DNA of 64,000 nt from Tenacibaculum sp. 190524A05c (GTDB lineage Bacteria; Bacteroidota; Bacteroidia; Flavobacteriales; Flavobacteriaceae). Positions 7,373 through 16,769 of the stretch are shown piece after piece (within the stretch, counting starts at the first letter, position 1; each line of letters begins with the position of its first letter). A model generated the notes under the pieces. The model did no database searches, was not told where the DNA came from, and saw only the letters and a program-made list of their open reading frames with translations. The translations under genes and the position numbers were made by a program. The DNA lies in contig NZ_OZ038523.1 in NCBI RefSeq assembly GCF_964036595.1, positions 3,974,501-4,038,500 on the forward strand, given 5' to 3'.

Positions 7373-8968
7373 ATGGAAACTAAAGCAATTCTTAAAGAGA
7401 TTCAGTTCAAAGGGTTTGAAGCTGATTCTTACAAGTCAATTTTAACGCCAGAGGCGAAGGCTTTTTTAATTGAGTTACACGTCAAGTTTAATAATAAACG
7501 TTTGGAGTTGCTTAAAGAAAGAGTCAAAACACAAGCGTATTTTGATGAAGGTAACTTTCCTTCTTTTCCAGAAGAGACAAAAGCAATAAGAAATTCTGAC
7601 TGGGTGTGTAAGCCATTACCTCAAGATTTATTAGATAGGAGAGTGGAGATTACTGGTCCTGTGGATAGAAAGATGGTGATTAATGCTTTGAATTCAGGTG
7701 CAAAAACATTTATGGCGGATTTTGAAGATAGTAATTCTCCAACAATCTCTAATATATTAAACGGTCAACAAAATTTATTTGACGCAAATACGAAAACGAT
7801 TTCGTTCTATAACGAAAAGAAAGATAAAACCTATAGTTTAAATGATGAAACAGCTGTTTTATTAGTGAGACCAAGAGGTTTGCATTTAAATGAAAGACAT
7901 TTTGTGCTAGATGGAGAAGAAATGTCAGGATCATTAGTGGATTTTGGATTGTACTTCTTCCATAACATTAAGGTGTTGTTAGAGCAAGGAACGGCAACGT
8001 ATTTTTATTTACCAAAATTAGAGCATTATTTAGAAGCAAGATGGTGGAATGAGGTTTTTGTTTTTGCGCAAGAATATTTAGGTGTTGCTCAAGATACAAT
8101 TAAAGCTACTGTACTTATTGAGACAATAACAGCTAGTTTTCAATTAGACGAAATTATTTACGAATTAAAAGATCATATGGCGGGTCTTAATTGTGGGAGA
8201 TGGGATTACATTTTCTCGTACATAAAGAAGTTTAGAAATCATGAAGGGTTTTTAGTGCCAAACCGTGCGCAAGTAACAATGAGCTCGCCATTTATGAAAG
8301 CATATTCTCAAAGAGTAGTTCAACGTTGTCATGTTCGTCGTGTTCACGCAATGGGAGGAATGGCTGCTCAAATTCCTGTTAAAAATGATGAAGAAGCGAA
8401 TAAGACAGCTTATGCTAAAGTAGAAGGTGATAAGTTACAAGAAGTTAAAAATGGTCACGACGGAACTTGGGTTGCGCATCCAGGGTTAGTTAAGGTTGCG
8501 ATGGATGTGTTTAATGAGCACATGCCAACTGCAAATCAAATCGATAATAAACGTGAAGATTTAACGGTTACAGAAGAAGAATTAGTTGAAATGCCAGTTG
8601 GTACAGTTACGGAAACTGGAATTCGTGATAATATAAATGTTGGGATTCTTTACATAGAAAGTTGGTTAGCAGGAAACGGTGCTGCTGCTCTCTATAACCT
8701 TATGGAAGATGCAGCTACTGCGGAAATTTCTAGAACTCAAATTTGGCAATGGTTACATAAGGGAGTTCGCTTAGAAAGTGAAGAGCAATTTGATATTGAA
8801 ATGTATCAAGATTTAAAAGCTCAGGAAATCGAGAAGATTAAAGAATTAGTAGGAGAGGAGTCATTTAGTAATAGAAGATTTGATTTAGCGATTCAATTGT
8901 TTGATGATTTAGTCTTGTCAGAAGACTTCGAAGAGTTCTTAACACTTCCAGCTTATCAATACATTTAA
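7373..8968 (+). CDS. aceB: Malate synthase A
   Basis: Protein of 531 residues, normal for the A isoform. It condenses glyoxylate and acetyl-CoA to malate, the second step of the glyoxylate shunt, in the cytoplasm. Visible family features: DFEDSNSPT (residues about 117-125, acidic metal-binding region), RPRGLHLNERH, the TIM-barrel stretch YFYLPKLEHYLEARWWN, VLIETITASFQLDEI, GLNCGRWDYIFSYIK with the metal ligand Asp, and HAMGGMAAQIPVK. The C-terminal helical domain has NVGILYIESWLAGNGAAALYNLMEDAATAEISR. It is followed by aceA after 86 bases and preceded by a palindromic operator, so growth on acetate, fatty acids or leucine is the likely condition of expression. Confidence 0.97.
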   Translation: METKAILKEIQFKGFEADSYKSILTPEAKAFLIELHVKFNNKRLELLKERVKTQAYFDEGNFPSFPEETKAIRNSDWVCKPLPQDLLDRRVEITGPVDRKMVINALNSGAKTFMADFEDSNSPTISNILNGQQNLFDANTKTISFYNEKKDKTYSLNDETAVLLVRPRGLHLNERHFVLDGEEMSGSLVDFGLYFFHNIKVLLEQGTATYFYLPKLEHYLEARWWNEVFVFAQEYLGVAQDTIKATVLIETITASFQLDEIIYELKDHMAGLNCGRWDYIFSYIKKFRNHEGFLVPNRAQVTMSSPFMKAYSQRVVQRCHVRRVHAMGGMAAQIPVKNDEEANKTAYAKVEGDKLQEVKNGHDGTWVAHPGLVKVAMDVFNEHMPTANQIDNKREDLTVTEEELVEMPVGTVTETGIRDNINVGILYIESWLAGNGAAALYNLMEDAATAEISRTQIWQWLHKGVRLESEEQFDIEMYQDLKAQEIEKIKELVGEESFSNRRFDLAIQLFDDLVLSEDFEEFLTLPAYQYI

Positions 8969-9054
8969 AATTTAAAACAAAAAAGCCCCAAAATGCGGCA
9001 ACATTTAAAGGGCAAGTCATTATTATAAACAACTTATTTTAGAAATACAATATT

Positions 9055-10677
9055 ATGAAAAATTTACCACAAGGAAGTTACAATTCTGCATTAGAAACGG
9101 TAAGAAACTTAAAAGAAAAGTTCGGTAAATCTTGGAACGCGATTAGTCCAGAAAGTGCTGCTAGAATGGCGACACAAAACCGTTTTAGAACTGGTTTAGA
9201 TATTGCTAAATATACAGCTTCAATCATGAGAAAAGATATGGCAGATTATGATGCTGATTCTTCTCAATATACTCAGTCTTTAGGATGTTGGCATGGATTT
9301 GTTGCTCAACAAAAGATGATTGCGGTTAAAAAACATAATAAAACTACAGATAAAAAATATTTATACTTATCAGGTTGGATGGTAGCGGCATTACGTTCTG
9401 AATTCGGGCCATTACCAGATCAGTCTATGCACGAGAAAACTGCAGTTGCAGGATTAATTGAAGAGATTTATGATTTCTTACGTCAAGCAGATGCTATCGA
9501 ATTGAATGATTTATTCAGAAGGTTAGAGGCTGGAGAAGATGTGCAAGATCAAATCGATAATTTCGAAACACATATTGTTCCGATTATTGCTGATATCGAT
9601 GCTGGTTTTGGAAATGAAGAAGCTACTTATTTATTAGCTAAAAAAATGATCCAAGCTGGTGCTTGTGCAATCCAAATTGAAAATCAAGTATCAGATGCGA
9701 AGCAATGTGGACACCAAGATGGAAAAGTAACTGTTCCGCATGAAGATTTTATTGCAAAGTTAAATGCTGTTCGTTATGCATTCTTAGAATTAGGAGTTGA
9801 AGATGGAGTTATTGTTGCAAGAACAGATTCGGAAGGAGCTGGATTAACTCAAAAATTACCTGTAAGTCAAGAGCCAGGAGATTTAGCTTCTCAATATTTA
9901 GATTTCGTTGAATGTGAAGAGGTTTCTTTAGATCAAGTTACAAATAACGAAGTATTATTAAAAAGAGATGGGAAATTAGTTCGTCCAGTAAGATTAGCTA
10001 ATGGATTATATAAGTTTAGAGAAGGAACAAATATCGATAGAGTTGTTTTAGACTGTGTTACAAGTTTACAAAATGGAGCTGATTTATTATGGATTGAAAC
10101 GCCAACGCCGCACGTAGGTCAAATTGCAGCAATGGTAAACAGAGTAAAAGAAGTTGTTCCAAATGCAAAATTAGTTTACAACAATTCACCATCATTTAAC
10201 TGGACTTTAAATTTCCGTACACAAGTGTATGACGCAATGGTTGAAGCTGGAGAGGACGTGTCTGGTTATGATAGAGGGAACTTAATGGATGCTAAATATG
10301 ATGGTTCTGAATTATGTAATAGAGCAGATGAGAAAATTAGAACATTCCAATTAGATGGTGCTAGAGAAGCTGGAATTTTCCACCACTTAATTACATTACC
10401 GACGTACCACACAACTGCACTTCATATGAATGATTTAGCAGAAGGATATTTCGGAGAGAAAGGAATGTTAGCTTACGTTAAAGGAGTACAACGTCAAGAG
10501 ATCAGAAAAGGAGTTTCTTGTGTGAAACACCAAAGAATGGCAGGATCTGATTTAGGAGATGATCACAAAACATTCTTCTCAGGAGATAATGCTTTAAAAG
10601 CTGGTGGATCTAAGAATACATCTAATCAGTTTGATTCAAAAGCAACAGAAGAAGAAGTTGCAACAGCAACGGTATAA
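9055..10677 (+). CDS. aceA: Isocitrate lyase
   Basis: Protein of 540 residues. It splits isocitrate into succinate and glyoxylate, bypassing the decarboxylating half of the TCA cycle. The catalytic cysteine motif is seen as KQCGH (Cys218; the common form is KKCGH). ADIDAGFGNEEATYLLAKKM supplies metal-binding residues, IVARTDSEGAG is present, and the downstream SPSFNWT motif is conserved. At 540 residues it is longer than the roughly 430-residue enterobacterial enzyme and resembles the long isocitrate lyases of other bacteria and eukaryotes, with an insertion after the catalytic loop. It lies 86 bases after aceB and is followed by a strong terminator. A small GCCC...GGGC hairpin in the gap (about 8985-9012) may tune the ratio of the two enzymes. 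Confidence 0.96.
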   Translation: MKNLPQGSYNSALETVRNLKEKFGKSWNAISPESAARMATQNRFRTGLDIAKYTASIMRKDMADYDADSSQYTQSLGCWHGFVAQQKMIAVKKHNKTTDKKYLYLSGWMVAALRSEFGPLPDQSMHEKTAVAGLIEEIYDFLRQADAIELNDLFRRLEAGEDVQDQIDNFETHIVPIIADIDAGFGNEEATYLLAKKMIQAGACAIQIENQVSDAKQCGHQDGKVTVPHEDFIAKLNAVRYAFLELGVEDGVIVARTDSEGAGLTQKLPVSQEPGDLASQYLDFVECEEVSLDQVTNNEVLLKRDGKLVRPVRLANGLYKFREGTNIDRVVLDCVTSLQNGADLLWIETPTPHVGQIAAMVNRVKEVVPNAKLVYNNSPSFNWTLNFRTQVYDAMVEAGEDVSGYDRGNLMDAKYDGSELCNRADEKIRTFQLDGAREAGIFHHLITLPTYHTTALHMNDLAEGYFGEKGMLAYVKGVQRQEIRKGVSCVKHQRMAGSDLGDDHKTFFSGDNALKAGGSKNTSNQFDSKATEEEVATATV

Positions 10678-10740
10678 AATACTAGAACTTTTCAAGTTTT
10701 AGTTAGTTGTTTGTTTACATATATTTCTAGTTTGAAGTAG

Positions 10741-10771
10741 AAACCGCTTTTACCCAAAAGCGGTTTTTTTA
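10741..10771 (+). terminator. Intrinsic terminator of the aceBA operon
   Basis: AACCGCTTTT, a short ACCC loop, then AAAAGCGGTT followed by a run of T. It lies 64 bases after the aceA stop codon. Confidence 0.88.
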
Positions 10772-10904
10772 TTTGCCTGTAAAATTGTTGTAACGTTTTA
10801 AGGTAAATAGCTACATATAATTGTTGAATAATTATTTTAAATAATTTTTTTTAACGAAATTGCTAACTTTAAAAATTGTACAACTATAAAAAACGTATAC
10901 AAAC

Positions 10905-12245
10905 ATGTCTGATGATTTTGATTTATTAGAAACTAATTCTAACGAGAAAACAGAAAAAGTTGATGTTAATTGGGGGAAAGCTATCGATAGCATGAAATCT
11001 AAATTAGCTCAAGAAGATGATCCACAAGTAAGACAGAAAATATTAAATGCAACATTAGATGATGTTGTGAATATGGCAGAAAAAGATAGAACTACACTTT
11101 TAGATGCTATTAAAGATTTAACAGATTACCAAGATGAAGTAGGAATAATTTTTGAGAAGTTTTCTTCTTTAAATGCAGATGAGCAAAAAATTATTGATGA
11201 TGCTCAGAAAGCGTTAGAAAGAGCAAGAATTGAACTTGAAGATGCTCAAAATAAGCCAGATACTTGGTGGAATAATTTATGGGGAAGAAAAAGTAAGATA
11301 GCGAAGGCAGAGCAAGAGTTAAAAGACGCTGAAAAAGTTCGTGCTGGTGCTGATAATAAAGCAAAGGCAATGTTCCAAGAGCGTATTGAAAGTGCTGACG
11401 TACAAACGTTATTATCAGAGTTGTCTTACAAATCTCAAGCTGCTGTTACTCGTTTAAAAGAGCGTGAAGTAGAGATTAAAGAAGTAGAAGATAAGTTGCA
11501 AGTTGCAATTGTAGAAGCTACTAAAAATCATACGAAGGCATTAGAGAAAAAGAAAGAGATTGAAGGTCAGTTAGAAGAGCAATACGCTTTACTAAAACAA
11601 GCTCGTCAGGAATTAGAAGAAATTGCTGATAAGCAGTCTGCTGAATATGCTCAAGCTATTGGAAAAGTAACGAAATTAGAACAAAAAGTAGAAGAACTTG
11701 AAGGGTTAAAGAACGCGTATACAACTTTAGCTGCAAGTAAAGATAGTTTCGTTCATAAGCATAACTTAACAATTAAAGTATTAACTTCTTTACGTAGTAA
11801 CTTACAAACGCATAGAGCTAAATTAAAGTCAGATACGGAAGAGCGTTTAAAGTATTATGATGGTTATATCGTAGCATTAAAAGCAAGAACTGATCAAGAA
11901 TTTGCGGCTATTTTAGAACATTTAGGAGTTAAAACAGATGAGCATATCGGAGAAACTTTAGCTGCGATGCATACTGCAAGTGCTAAAGCTCGTCAAGAAA
12001 TGATGGATAATATTCCAGTTCATGAAAAAGTAATGCAAGGAGTGTACAGTTCTTATGCAGAAGCTTTACAAGAAATTCGTGAGAAGGATTCTGAAATTCA
12101 AAAGAATTTTGCGGATCGTTACGGAATTGACATGAAGGAATTATTCGAAGATTATTACAAAGCAGATGGTAGCGCTCCAACTGGAGATGATACTCCTGCT
12201 AATGATCCAGAGCCAGAGTCAAACGACGACGATTTATTATCATAA
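10905..12245 (+). CDS. Long coiled-coil protein of an AAA+ gene cluster
   Basis: Protein of 446 residues with no signal peptide. Residues about 70-300 are almost continuous coiled coil (heptads in DAQKALERARIELEDAQ, EVEIKEVEDKLQVAIVEA, KKKEIEGQLEEQYALLKQA). A WWNNLWGRKSK insert sits near residue 125. The C-terminus is acidic and low in complexity (GDDTPANDPEPESNDDDLLS), which suits a docking tail. Flavobacterial homologues tend to be labelled microtubule-binding protein, a name that rests only on the coiled coil. It is followed by a terminator, then by an unknown gene and a AAA+ ATPase on the same strand. The function is unknown. A scaffold or substrate of the AAA+ protein is the simplest guess. 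Confidence 0.8.
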   Translation: MSDDFDLLETNSNEKTEKVDVNWGKAIDSMKSKLAQEDDPQVRQKILNATLDDVVNMAEKDRTTLLDAIKDLTDYQDEVGIIFEKFSSLNADEQKIIDDAQKALERARIELEDAQNKPDTWWNNLWGRKSKIAKAEQELKDAEKVRAGADNKAKAMFQERIESADVQTLLSELSYKSQAAVTRLKEREVEIKEVEDKLQVAIVEATKNHTKALEKKKEIEGQLEEQYALLKQARQELEEIADKQSAEYAQAIGKVTKLEQKVEELEGLKNAYTTLAASKDSFVHKHNLTIKVLTSLRSNLQTHRAKLKSDTEERLKYYDGYIVALKARTDQEFAAILEHLGVKTDEHIGETLAAMHTASAKARQEMMDNIPVHEKVMQGVYSSYAEALQEIREKDSEIQKNFADRYGIDMKELFEDYYKADGSAPTGDDTPANDPEPESNDDDLLS

Positions 12246-12257
12246 AAATATAAACAT

Positions 12258-12282
12258 AAGACGGTACATGTACCGTCTTTTT
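12258..12282 (+). terminator. Intrinsic terminator
   Basis: A perfect 22-bp palindrome from AAGACGGTAC to GTACCGTCTT, centred on ATGT, followed by further T residues. It starts 12 bases after the coiled-coil gene, so the ATPase pair downstream is at least partly separate. Confidence 0.8.
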
Positions 12283-12323
12283 AATCTGTAATAAAAAGGA
12301 ACTTTTAGTACGTATAATTTAAT

Positions 12324-13370
12324 ATGATTGTAACTCCTTTAGATTCTGCTGTATTAGATTCAAAAGAACAATACGTGTTTTATCATAAAATGGTAGACTT
12401 TGTTCTTAAAGAGTTAATTGTTAACATTCAGAAGCAAAATTTATGCAGTAGTCAAGAGCTTGTAATTTTTAAACAGTATACTGATTTGTTATTATATTCT
12501 ATCGAAGCAATGCGTGTAAAATACATGTATGATGAAGATGATAACATGAAGATTGATTTAACAGAGTCTGGATTTCCAAATTATTTGGAGTTTAGATATT
12601 TGTACAATGATCTAGAGTTGAAAAATGAATATATAAGTAAGCTTGAAAATGTTGAAGATTTAAAAGAAGAGTTCTTAGACACCTTACTTAGAAAGAAAAA
12701 GCATGTAAAACGTAGACGATTATTTCAGGCTTCGTCAATAGTATATTATAATTCTGTTAATCAACAATACATCTTCAACAGATTTGTTCAGGGTAAAATT
12801 TTAGAAGCACCAGAAAATAGTCCAGCTGAATTTTTAACAAGCTGGAGTTTTTATGATGTAACAGATAATCGACCATATGTTTGCTTCATCTACTTTAACT
12901 ATGAAGGTAAACGCATAAATGATTATAAAGAAAAGTTATATGCTGTTCTAAGAGAAAGCGGAGATCGAAATATGGCCTTAGATACGTTGGCTTATAATAT
13001 TGATCGAAAACTTCCAGATATTCATCCAAAATATATTAAAAGAATTGACTTAGGTCCGTTACATAATGTATTTGCTAAGGATGAAAACCTAATTACTCAT
13101 GCTATTTTAGAGGGAATAGCTAAGAAAGAAATTCCATTAGAATCTTATGCGTTGTCTTTTAAAACCGATGAGGTCTTTTCAGGAGGTTCATTTAAAGAAG
13201 GCGGGTTCTTTTCAAAGCAGATTTTACAAAAATGGAACGATGTAGAGCATAGAAAGTATGTGTTTGCTCCTCATCGAATTATCCAGTTATTACACAACAA
13301 AACACCTGAGGTTTTAAATAAGTTGGCAAAAGAACCAATTCAAACTTCAGACTTAAAAATTGATATTTAA
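12324..13370 (+). CDS. Unknown protein linked to AAA+ ATPase
   Basis: Protein of 348 residues, soluble, with no signal peptide or membrane segment. The N-terminal third is helical (HKMVDFVLKELIVNIQKQNL, KQYTDLLLYSIEAMRVKYM). A basic patch KKKHVKRRRLFQASS lies near residue 135. The C-terminal half looks alpha/beta. No family recognised. It ends 6 bases before the AAA+ ATPase gene, so the two are clearly one operon. A partner or adaptor of the ATPase is the natural reading. Confidence 0.75.
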   Translation: MIVTPLDSAVLDSKEQYVFYHKMVDFVLKELIVNIQKQNLCSSQELVIFKQYTDLLLYSIEAMRVKYMYDEDDNMKIDLTESGFPNYLEFRYLYNDLELKNEYISKLENVEDLKEEFLDTLLRKKKHVKRRRLFQASSIVYYNSVNQQYIFNRFVQGKILEAPENSPAEFLTSWSFYDVTDNRPYVCFIYFNYEGKRINDYKEKLYAVLRESGDRNMALDTLAYNIDRKLPDIHPKYIKRIDLGPLHNVFAKDENLITHAILEGIAKKEIPLESYALSFKTDEVFSGGSFKEGGFFSKQILQKWNDVEHRKYVFAPHRIIQLLHNKTPEVLNKLAKEPIQTSDLKIDI

Positions 13371-13376
13371 AAAGAT

Positions 13377-15332
13377 ATGGAACACAATTCAACATTTCCA
13401 ATAAAGAAAAATGAATTAGATATGCTTCGTGATGAAGCTAGTGGATATTTAAAAAGTATTCAGTGGGAGCAAAGTCAACGAGCTAAAAATAAAGATAAGG
13501 ATGCCAAAGACGAATCGATTTTATTGTTTTTGTCTAAAGCTAAAGGAGGTGGAGCCTCAGAAATAACTTCTGTTTCAAAAACAATTTTAGCTTTAAAGAA
13601 ACGATTATTACCAGATTCAGTTGCCATTCCAGTGTTTTTGAATCAAACATTATACGCTGTTCAAGAAGGATTAACTTTAGGGATTTGGATTAAGGATAGT
13701 TATACTGATGCATCTGGTTTATCGAGTTTAGCTGAGAAAAGATCTGCCTTAGATGCTAATGGAAAAAGAGAGTTTGAAAGTAAAATGCAAACAGCTACAG
13801 CGTTTCAATTATTCGCTACAGCTTATAAAATATTGCATGACTTAAAACCTCATGCTTCTGATGACTTATCTGTGATGAAACAGAAATTTGCAGGAATTCC
13901 AGAGGTCTCATTCTTTTCGCCTTTAAAAGGAATTTCTTGCTGCTTATTTTATTATGATAAGTATTTGTCTCATCCAGATATTATTGGATCAGACAAAGAT
14001 GTTATTGATTTCACTGTAGTGTATTTTGAAGCTTTAATAGATGAAATAAATCTTCGAAAGAGTAGTTTAGAGTACACCGAAACAATTACTGATAGAACGT
14101 ATAAATTAGAAAACACAGATTTTGCAGTTTCAGGATGGGAAAATACATTTAGCGGAACAGCAAAAAGTGTTGAGTTTAATAAAATTCAATTTGAGCAAAT
14201 TGTAGGAAACAAAGATGCAAAACACTTTGCTCGTCGTTTAACAGAAAGGTTATTAAGTTACGATTTCGATGCTCAAAAGAATCCATTCCAAGAATTAGGT
14301 GGTTTTATGCCTGTGTTTATGGGATATGGAATTCCAGGAACTGGAAAAAGTATGTTAATCGCAGCAATTGCAACCCGATTAAAAGAATATTCTGATAATC
14401 TGGATATTCCATTTTTATTTCACCCAATGCCAGATACATTAATCTCTACGTTCCAAGGAGGATCGGCAGAGAAAATGGTAGAATGGATGAAACCAATGCA
14501 AGATCCAACTAAGTTAATTTTCGCACCAATTGATGATGCGGAGAATAATTTACAGGAACGAACAGCTCAAGGTGTTTCTGCCGGTGTAAAGGAGGTTATT
14601 GGAGTTTTCTTGCGTTATACAGAAGGGGCGTATGCAGTGAATTATGGAAATAGTTCTATAGGATTATTTACCAACCTTCCAGAAATGTTAGATAAGGCTG
14701 TTATTTCACGTGTACAAGGGCGATTTAAAATTGACGGAGCAAGAACTGAAAATGACTTTTTAGATCAAGATTATATTTGGTGGAGAAAGTTTGAGAAAAC
14801 AATGCCTGAGTTTGTGAATATGTCTGGACCATCGAGTTATGATTATTTAACAGACCAAGGTTTTGTAAAGAGTATGGGAGAAGTTTTAAATAGTATAGAA
14901 AAACCAACTGAAGATCGAGTTCATGATGTGTACGATAGAGTTGAAAAGCAATACAAAACGAATGAACATATGTTTTTTGCGAGTTTGTATAAAGAGATTC
15001 AGAAAATATTTCCATTCTTTTCGTCAAGGGATGTTCGTAACATTCAGTCTGCGATTTCATTACGTTTAACAGATTTTGATTTAGAGCAAGATTGGTTTGA
15101 AAATCCTGAAATTTATTTCAAGAAAGATTATGAGACAAAATTCAATATGTTACAAGAATTAATGAAAGTGAATATGAAAGGATTAAACTTCTCTGAAATA
15201 AGAAGACAAGAGGTGGTTCGTTATTTAGATAATGTTGCTACAATTGCGGATACAGACTTTAAACGTAAAGTTGATGCACGAATTAATCAAATGAATATCG
15301 AATTAGAAGCAAGAGAACAGTTTAATAAATAA
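13377..15332 (+). CDS. AAA+ family ATPase
   Basis: Protein of 651 residues. The first 300 residues are a non-ATPase helical region. The AAA+ module begins at about residue 300: Walker A GYGIPGTGKSM near residue 320, a Walker B-like stretch KLIFAPIDDAENNL near 380 (Asp-Asp), then an asparagine in a sensor-like position (SSIGLFTNLPEMLDKAVISR) with Arg residues that could serve as fingers (VISRVQGRFKIDGAR). The C-terminal region is helical (MLQELMKVNMKG and beyond). It resembles Bacteroidota-specific AAA+ proteins of unknown role, with no protease or helicase domain attached. It sits directly after the 348-residue unknown gene and near a coiled-coil protein, so it probably remodels a cytoplasmic complex made by these partners. 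Confidence 0.85.
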   Translation: MEHNSTFPIKKNELDMLRDEASGYLKSIQWEQSQRAKNKDKDAKDESILLFLSKAKGGGASEITSVSKTILALKKRLLPDSVAIPVFLNQTLYAVQEGLTLGIWIKDSYTDASGLSSLAEKRSALDANGKREFESKMQTATAFQLFATAYKILHDLKPHASDDLSVMKQKFAGIPEVSFFSPLKGISCCLFYYDKYLSHPDIIGSDKDVIDFTVVYFEALIDEINLRKSSLEYTETITDRTYKLENTDFAVSGWENTFSGTAKSVEFNKIQFEQIVGNKDAKHFARRLTERLLSYDFDAQKNPFQELGGFMPVFMGYGIPGTGKSMLIAAIATRLKEYSDNLDIPFLFHPMPDTLISTFQGGSAEKMVEWMKPMQDPTKLIFAPIDDAENNLQERTAQGVSAGVKEVIGVFLRYTEGAYAVNYGNSSIGLFTNLPEMLDKAVISRVQGRFKIDGARTENDFLDQDYIWWRKFEKTMPEFVNMSGPSSYDYLTDQGFVKSMGEVLNSIEKPTEDRVHDVYDRVEKQYKTNEHMFFASLYKEIQKIFPFFSSRDVRNIQSAISLRLTDFDLEQDWFENPEIYFKKDYETKFNMLQELMKVNMKGLNFSEIRRQEVVRYLDNVATIADTDFKRKVDARINQMNIELEAREQFNK

Positions 15333-15346
15333 ATAAATAAATAAAA

Positions 15347-16135
15347 ATGAAAAAAAAATGGTTTAGTTGCTTATTAGCTTTAGGATTATTAATAAGTTGT
15401 AGTGAAGATAATTCATCCGGTGTAGTTAGTGGCGGAGATGGTCAAACGGGAGGAAATGGATCAACAGATAAAATTTTTTATGGAAATGTTTTAATACAAA
15501 CCCAAAATGAATTAGAAAGTTTTGCAGAGAATAATTATACAAAAATTTACGGAGAACTTTGGATAGAGGGAGAGGAGATAAACGATATCAGTAATTTAAG
15601 TAGTTTAAAAGAAATACAAGGAGATTTAAGAATTCGTAATACGAGTATAGTTAACTTGGACGGATTGGCAAATCTTGAGCTTAATAATATTTCTGAAAAT
15701 TTACTTCTTTCAATTAGATATAATGATAAGCTGGAAAGTATTGGAGCCTTAAAGAAAGTGGAAAAAGTAACAGATTTCCTTCTCTCAAATAATAATAATC
15801 TTTTAAATATAAATGGCTTAGGGAATTTTAAAGAACTCAGAGGTTTATTTATTGATGCTAATCCTAAATTAGAAAGTGTAGAAGGATTGTATGGGTTAGA
15901 GGTGTGTAATGAATTAACTTTTCAAGATAACCCTAAACTCATAACACTTGATGGATTAGAAAAACTGAAATATGTCAATTTTGCTTCTGTAAGGATTACA
16001 GGTAACACCGCTTTGAGAGATTTTTGTAGTTTAACATTACTTTCTAATACCACAGATATGCCAGGGTATAATATTCGAGATAATTATTATAATCCAGAGA
16101 AACAGGATATAATTAATGGTGATTGCAGTATTTAA
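15347..16135 (+). CDS. Outer-surface lipoprotein with receptor L / LRR-like repeats
   Basis: Protein of 262 residues. The signal peptide ends in a lipobox (ALGLLISCSED), followed by a Ser/Gly-rich linker (residues about 21-42). Residues 45-250 carry repeats of the receptor L-domain/LRR type, such as IQGDLRIRNTSIVNLDGLAN, LESIGALKKVEKV, LLNINGLGNFKELRGL and PKLITLDGLEKLKYV. Such lipoproteins are common in marine Flavobacteriia and are believed to bind ligands at the surface; the ligand is unknown. The start follows a tandem TAAA/ATAA stretch just after the ATPase stop. A weak CCGAC...GTCGG hairpin lies downstream (16158-16186). Confidence 0.85.
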   Translation: MKKKWFSCLLALGLLISCSEDNSSGVVSGGDGQTGGNGSTDKIFYGNVLIQTQNELESFAENNYTKIYGELWIEGEEINDISNLSSLKEIQGDLRIRNTSIVNLDGLANLELNNISENLLLSIRYNDKLESIGALKKVEKVTDFLLSNNNNLLNINGLGNFKELRGLFIDANPKLESVEGLYGLEVCNELTFQDNPKLITLDGLEKLKYVNFASVRITGNTALRDFCSLTLLSNTTDMPGYNIRDNYYNPEKQDIINGDCSI

Positions 16136-16218
16136 AGAAATAGATAAATTCATATAACCGACATGTGTAAAGCTAAAATAGGTCGGAATTTGAAAATTAA
16201 AGAAGCTCAAGACAATTT

Positions 16219-16692
16219 ATGTTTCAAGATAAATTAGATGTACAATTTGAGGAGTTCGAGAATATTTACAAAGAACCTGAATTAGCTTCTATTTTTACAA
16301 GGCTTATTGCTGCAATTATCGACATCATTATATATTGGATGCTCTGTGTGGCAATGAGTCTAGTTGCAGGAGAAAATAACGGATTGCTAAATTATTCTGT
16401 AGAAGGATTTCCAGCTTTAATACTTTTTGGAATAGCTTTCTTTTTATGGCCAATAAGCGAAGGTGTTTATGGCCAAACTATTGGGAAAAGATTGTTAGAC
16501 ATAAAAGTAATGGCCAATAATGAAAAGGAAATGACAATTGCAAAAGGGTTTATTCGATATTTCCTGGGTATTATAGATTGGTTTTTTTGCGTCGGAATTA
16601 TAATCGCACTTATTGATAAGAAAAACCAAAGACTGGGAGATATAATTGCAGATACAATAGTTGTTAAATCAGAATATAAGCCAAGAAATTAG
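16219..16692 (+). CDS. RDD family membrane protein
   Basis: Protein of 157 residues. The RDD signature is seen as FTRLIAAIIDIIIYW (Arg and Asp in helix 1), a second helix around FPALILFGIAFFLWPI, GQTIGKRLLDIKVMA, and a third helix around FLGIIDWFFCVGIIIALID with RLGDIIADTIVV after it. The family is of uncertain function in the inner membrane; some members affect cation exchange. It is flanked by unrelated genes on the same strand. Confidence 0.85.
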   Translation: MFQDKLDVQFEEFENIYKEPELASIFTRLIAAIIDIIIYWMLCVAMSLVAGENNGLLNYSVEGFPALILFGIAFFLWPISEGVYGQTIGKRLLDIKVMANNEKEMTIAKGFIRYFLGIIDWFFCVGIIIALIDKKNQRLGDIIADTIVVKSEYKPRN

Positions 16693-16769
16693 AATAACTC
16701 CATAAAACAAAACGATCAATTAGCGCATAAAAATAATTGATTGAACCAAAGAAACCATTAAAAACCATT

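Noticed and set aside
8985-9012. Terminator between aceB and aceA
   Set aside because: The hairpin is imperfect with an internal loop and no T-run; at most a weak processing or attenuation site.
10905-12245. A tellurite-resistance (TelA-like) assignment for the coiled-coil protein
   Set aside because: The family motifs of TelA are not seen; only generic heptads and a WWNNLWG insert are present.
13377-15332. AAA+ ATPase as the unfoldase of the contractile-tail locus
   Set aside because: It is 32 kb away, in a different operon and of a different subfamily than ClpV or the eCIS ATPase.
16737-16769. Upstream TTG start of the amidohydrolase gene
   Set aside because: It would add 11 residues before a clear signal peptide that begins at ATG 16770.
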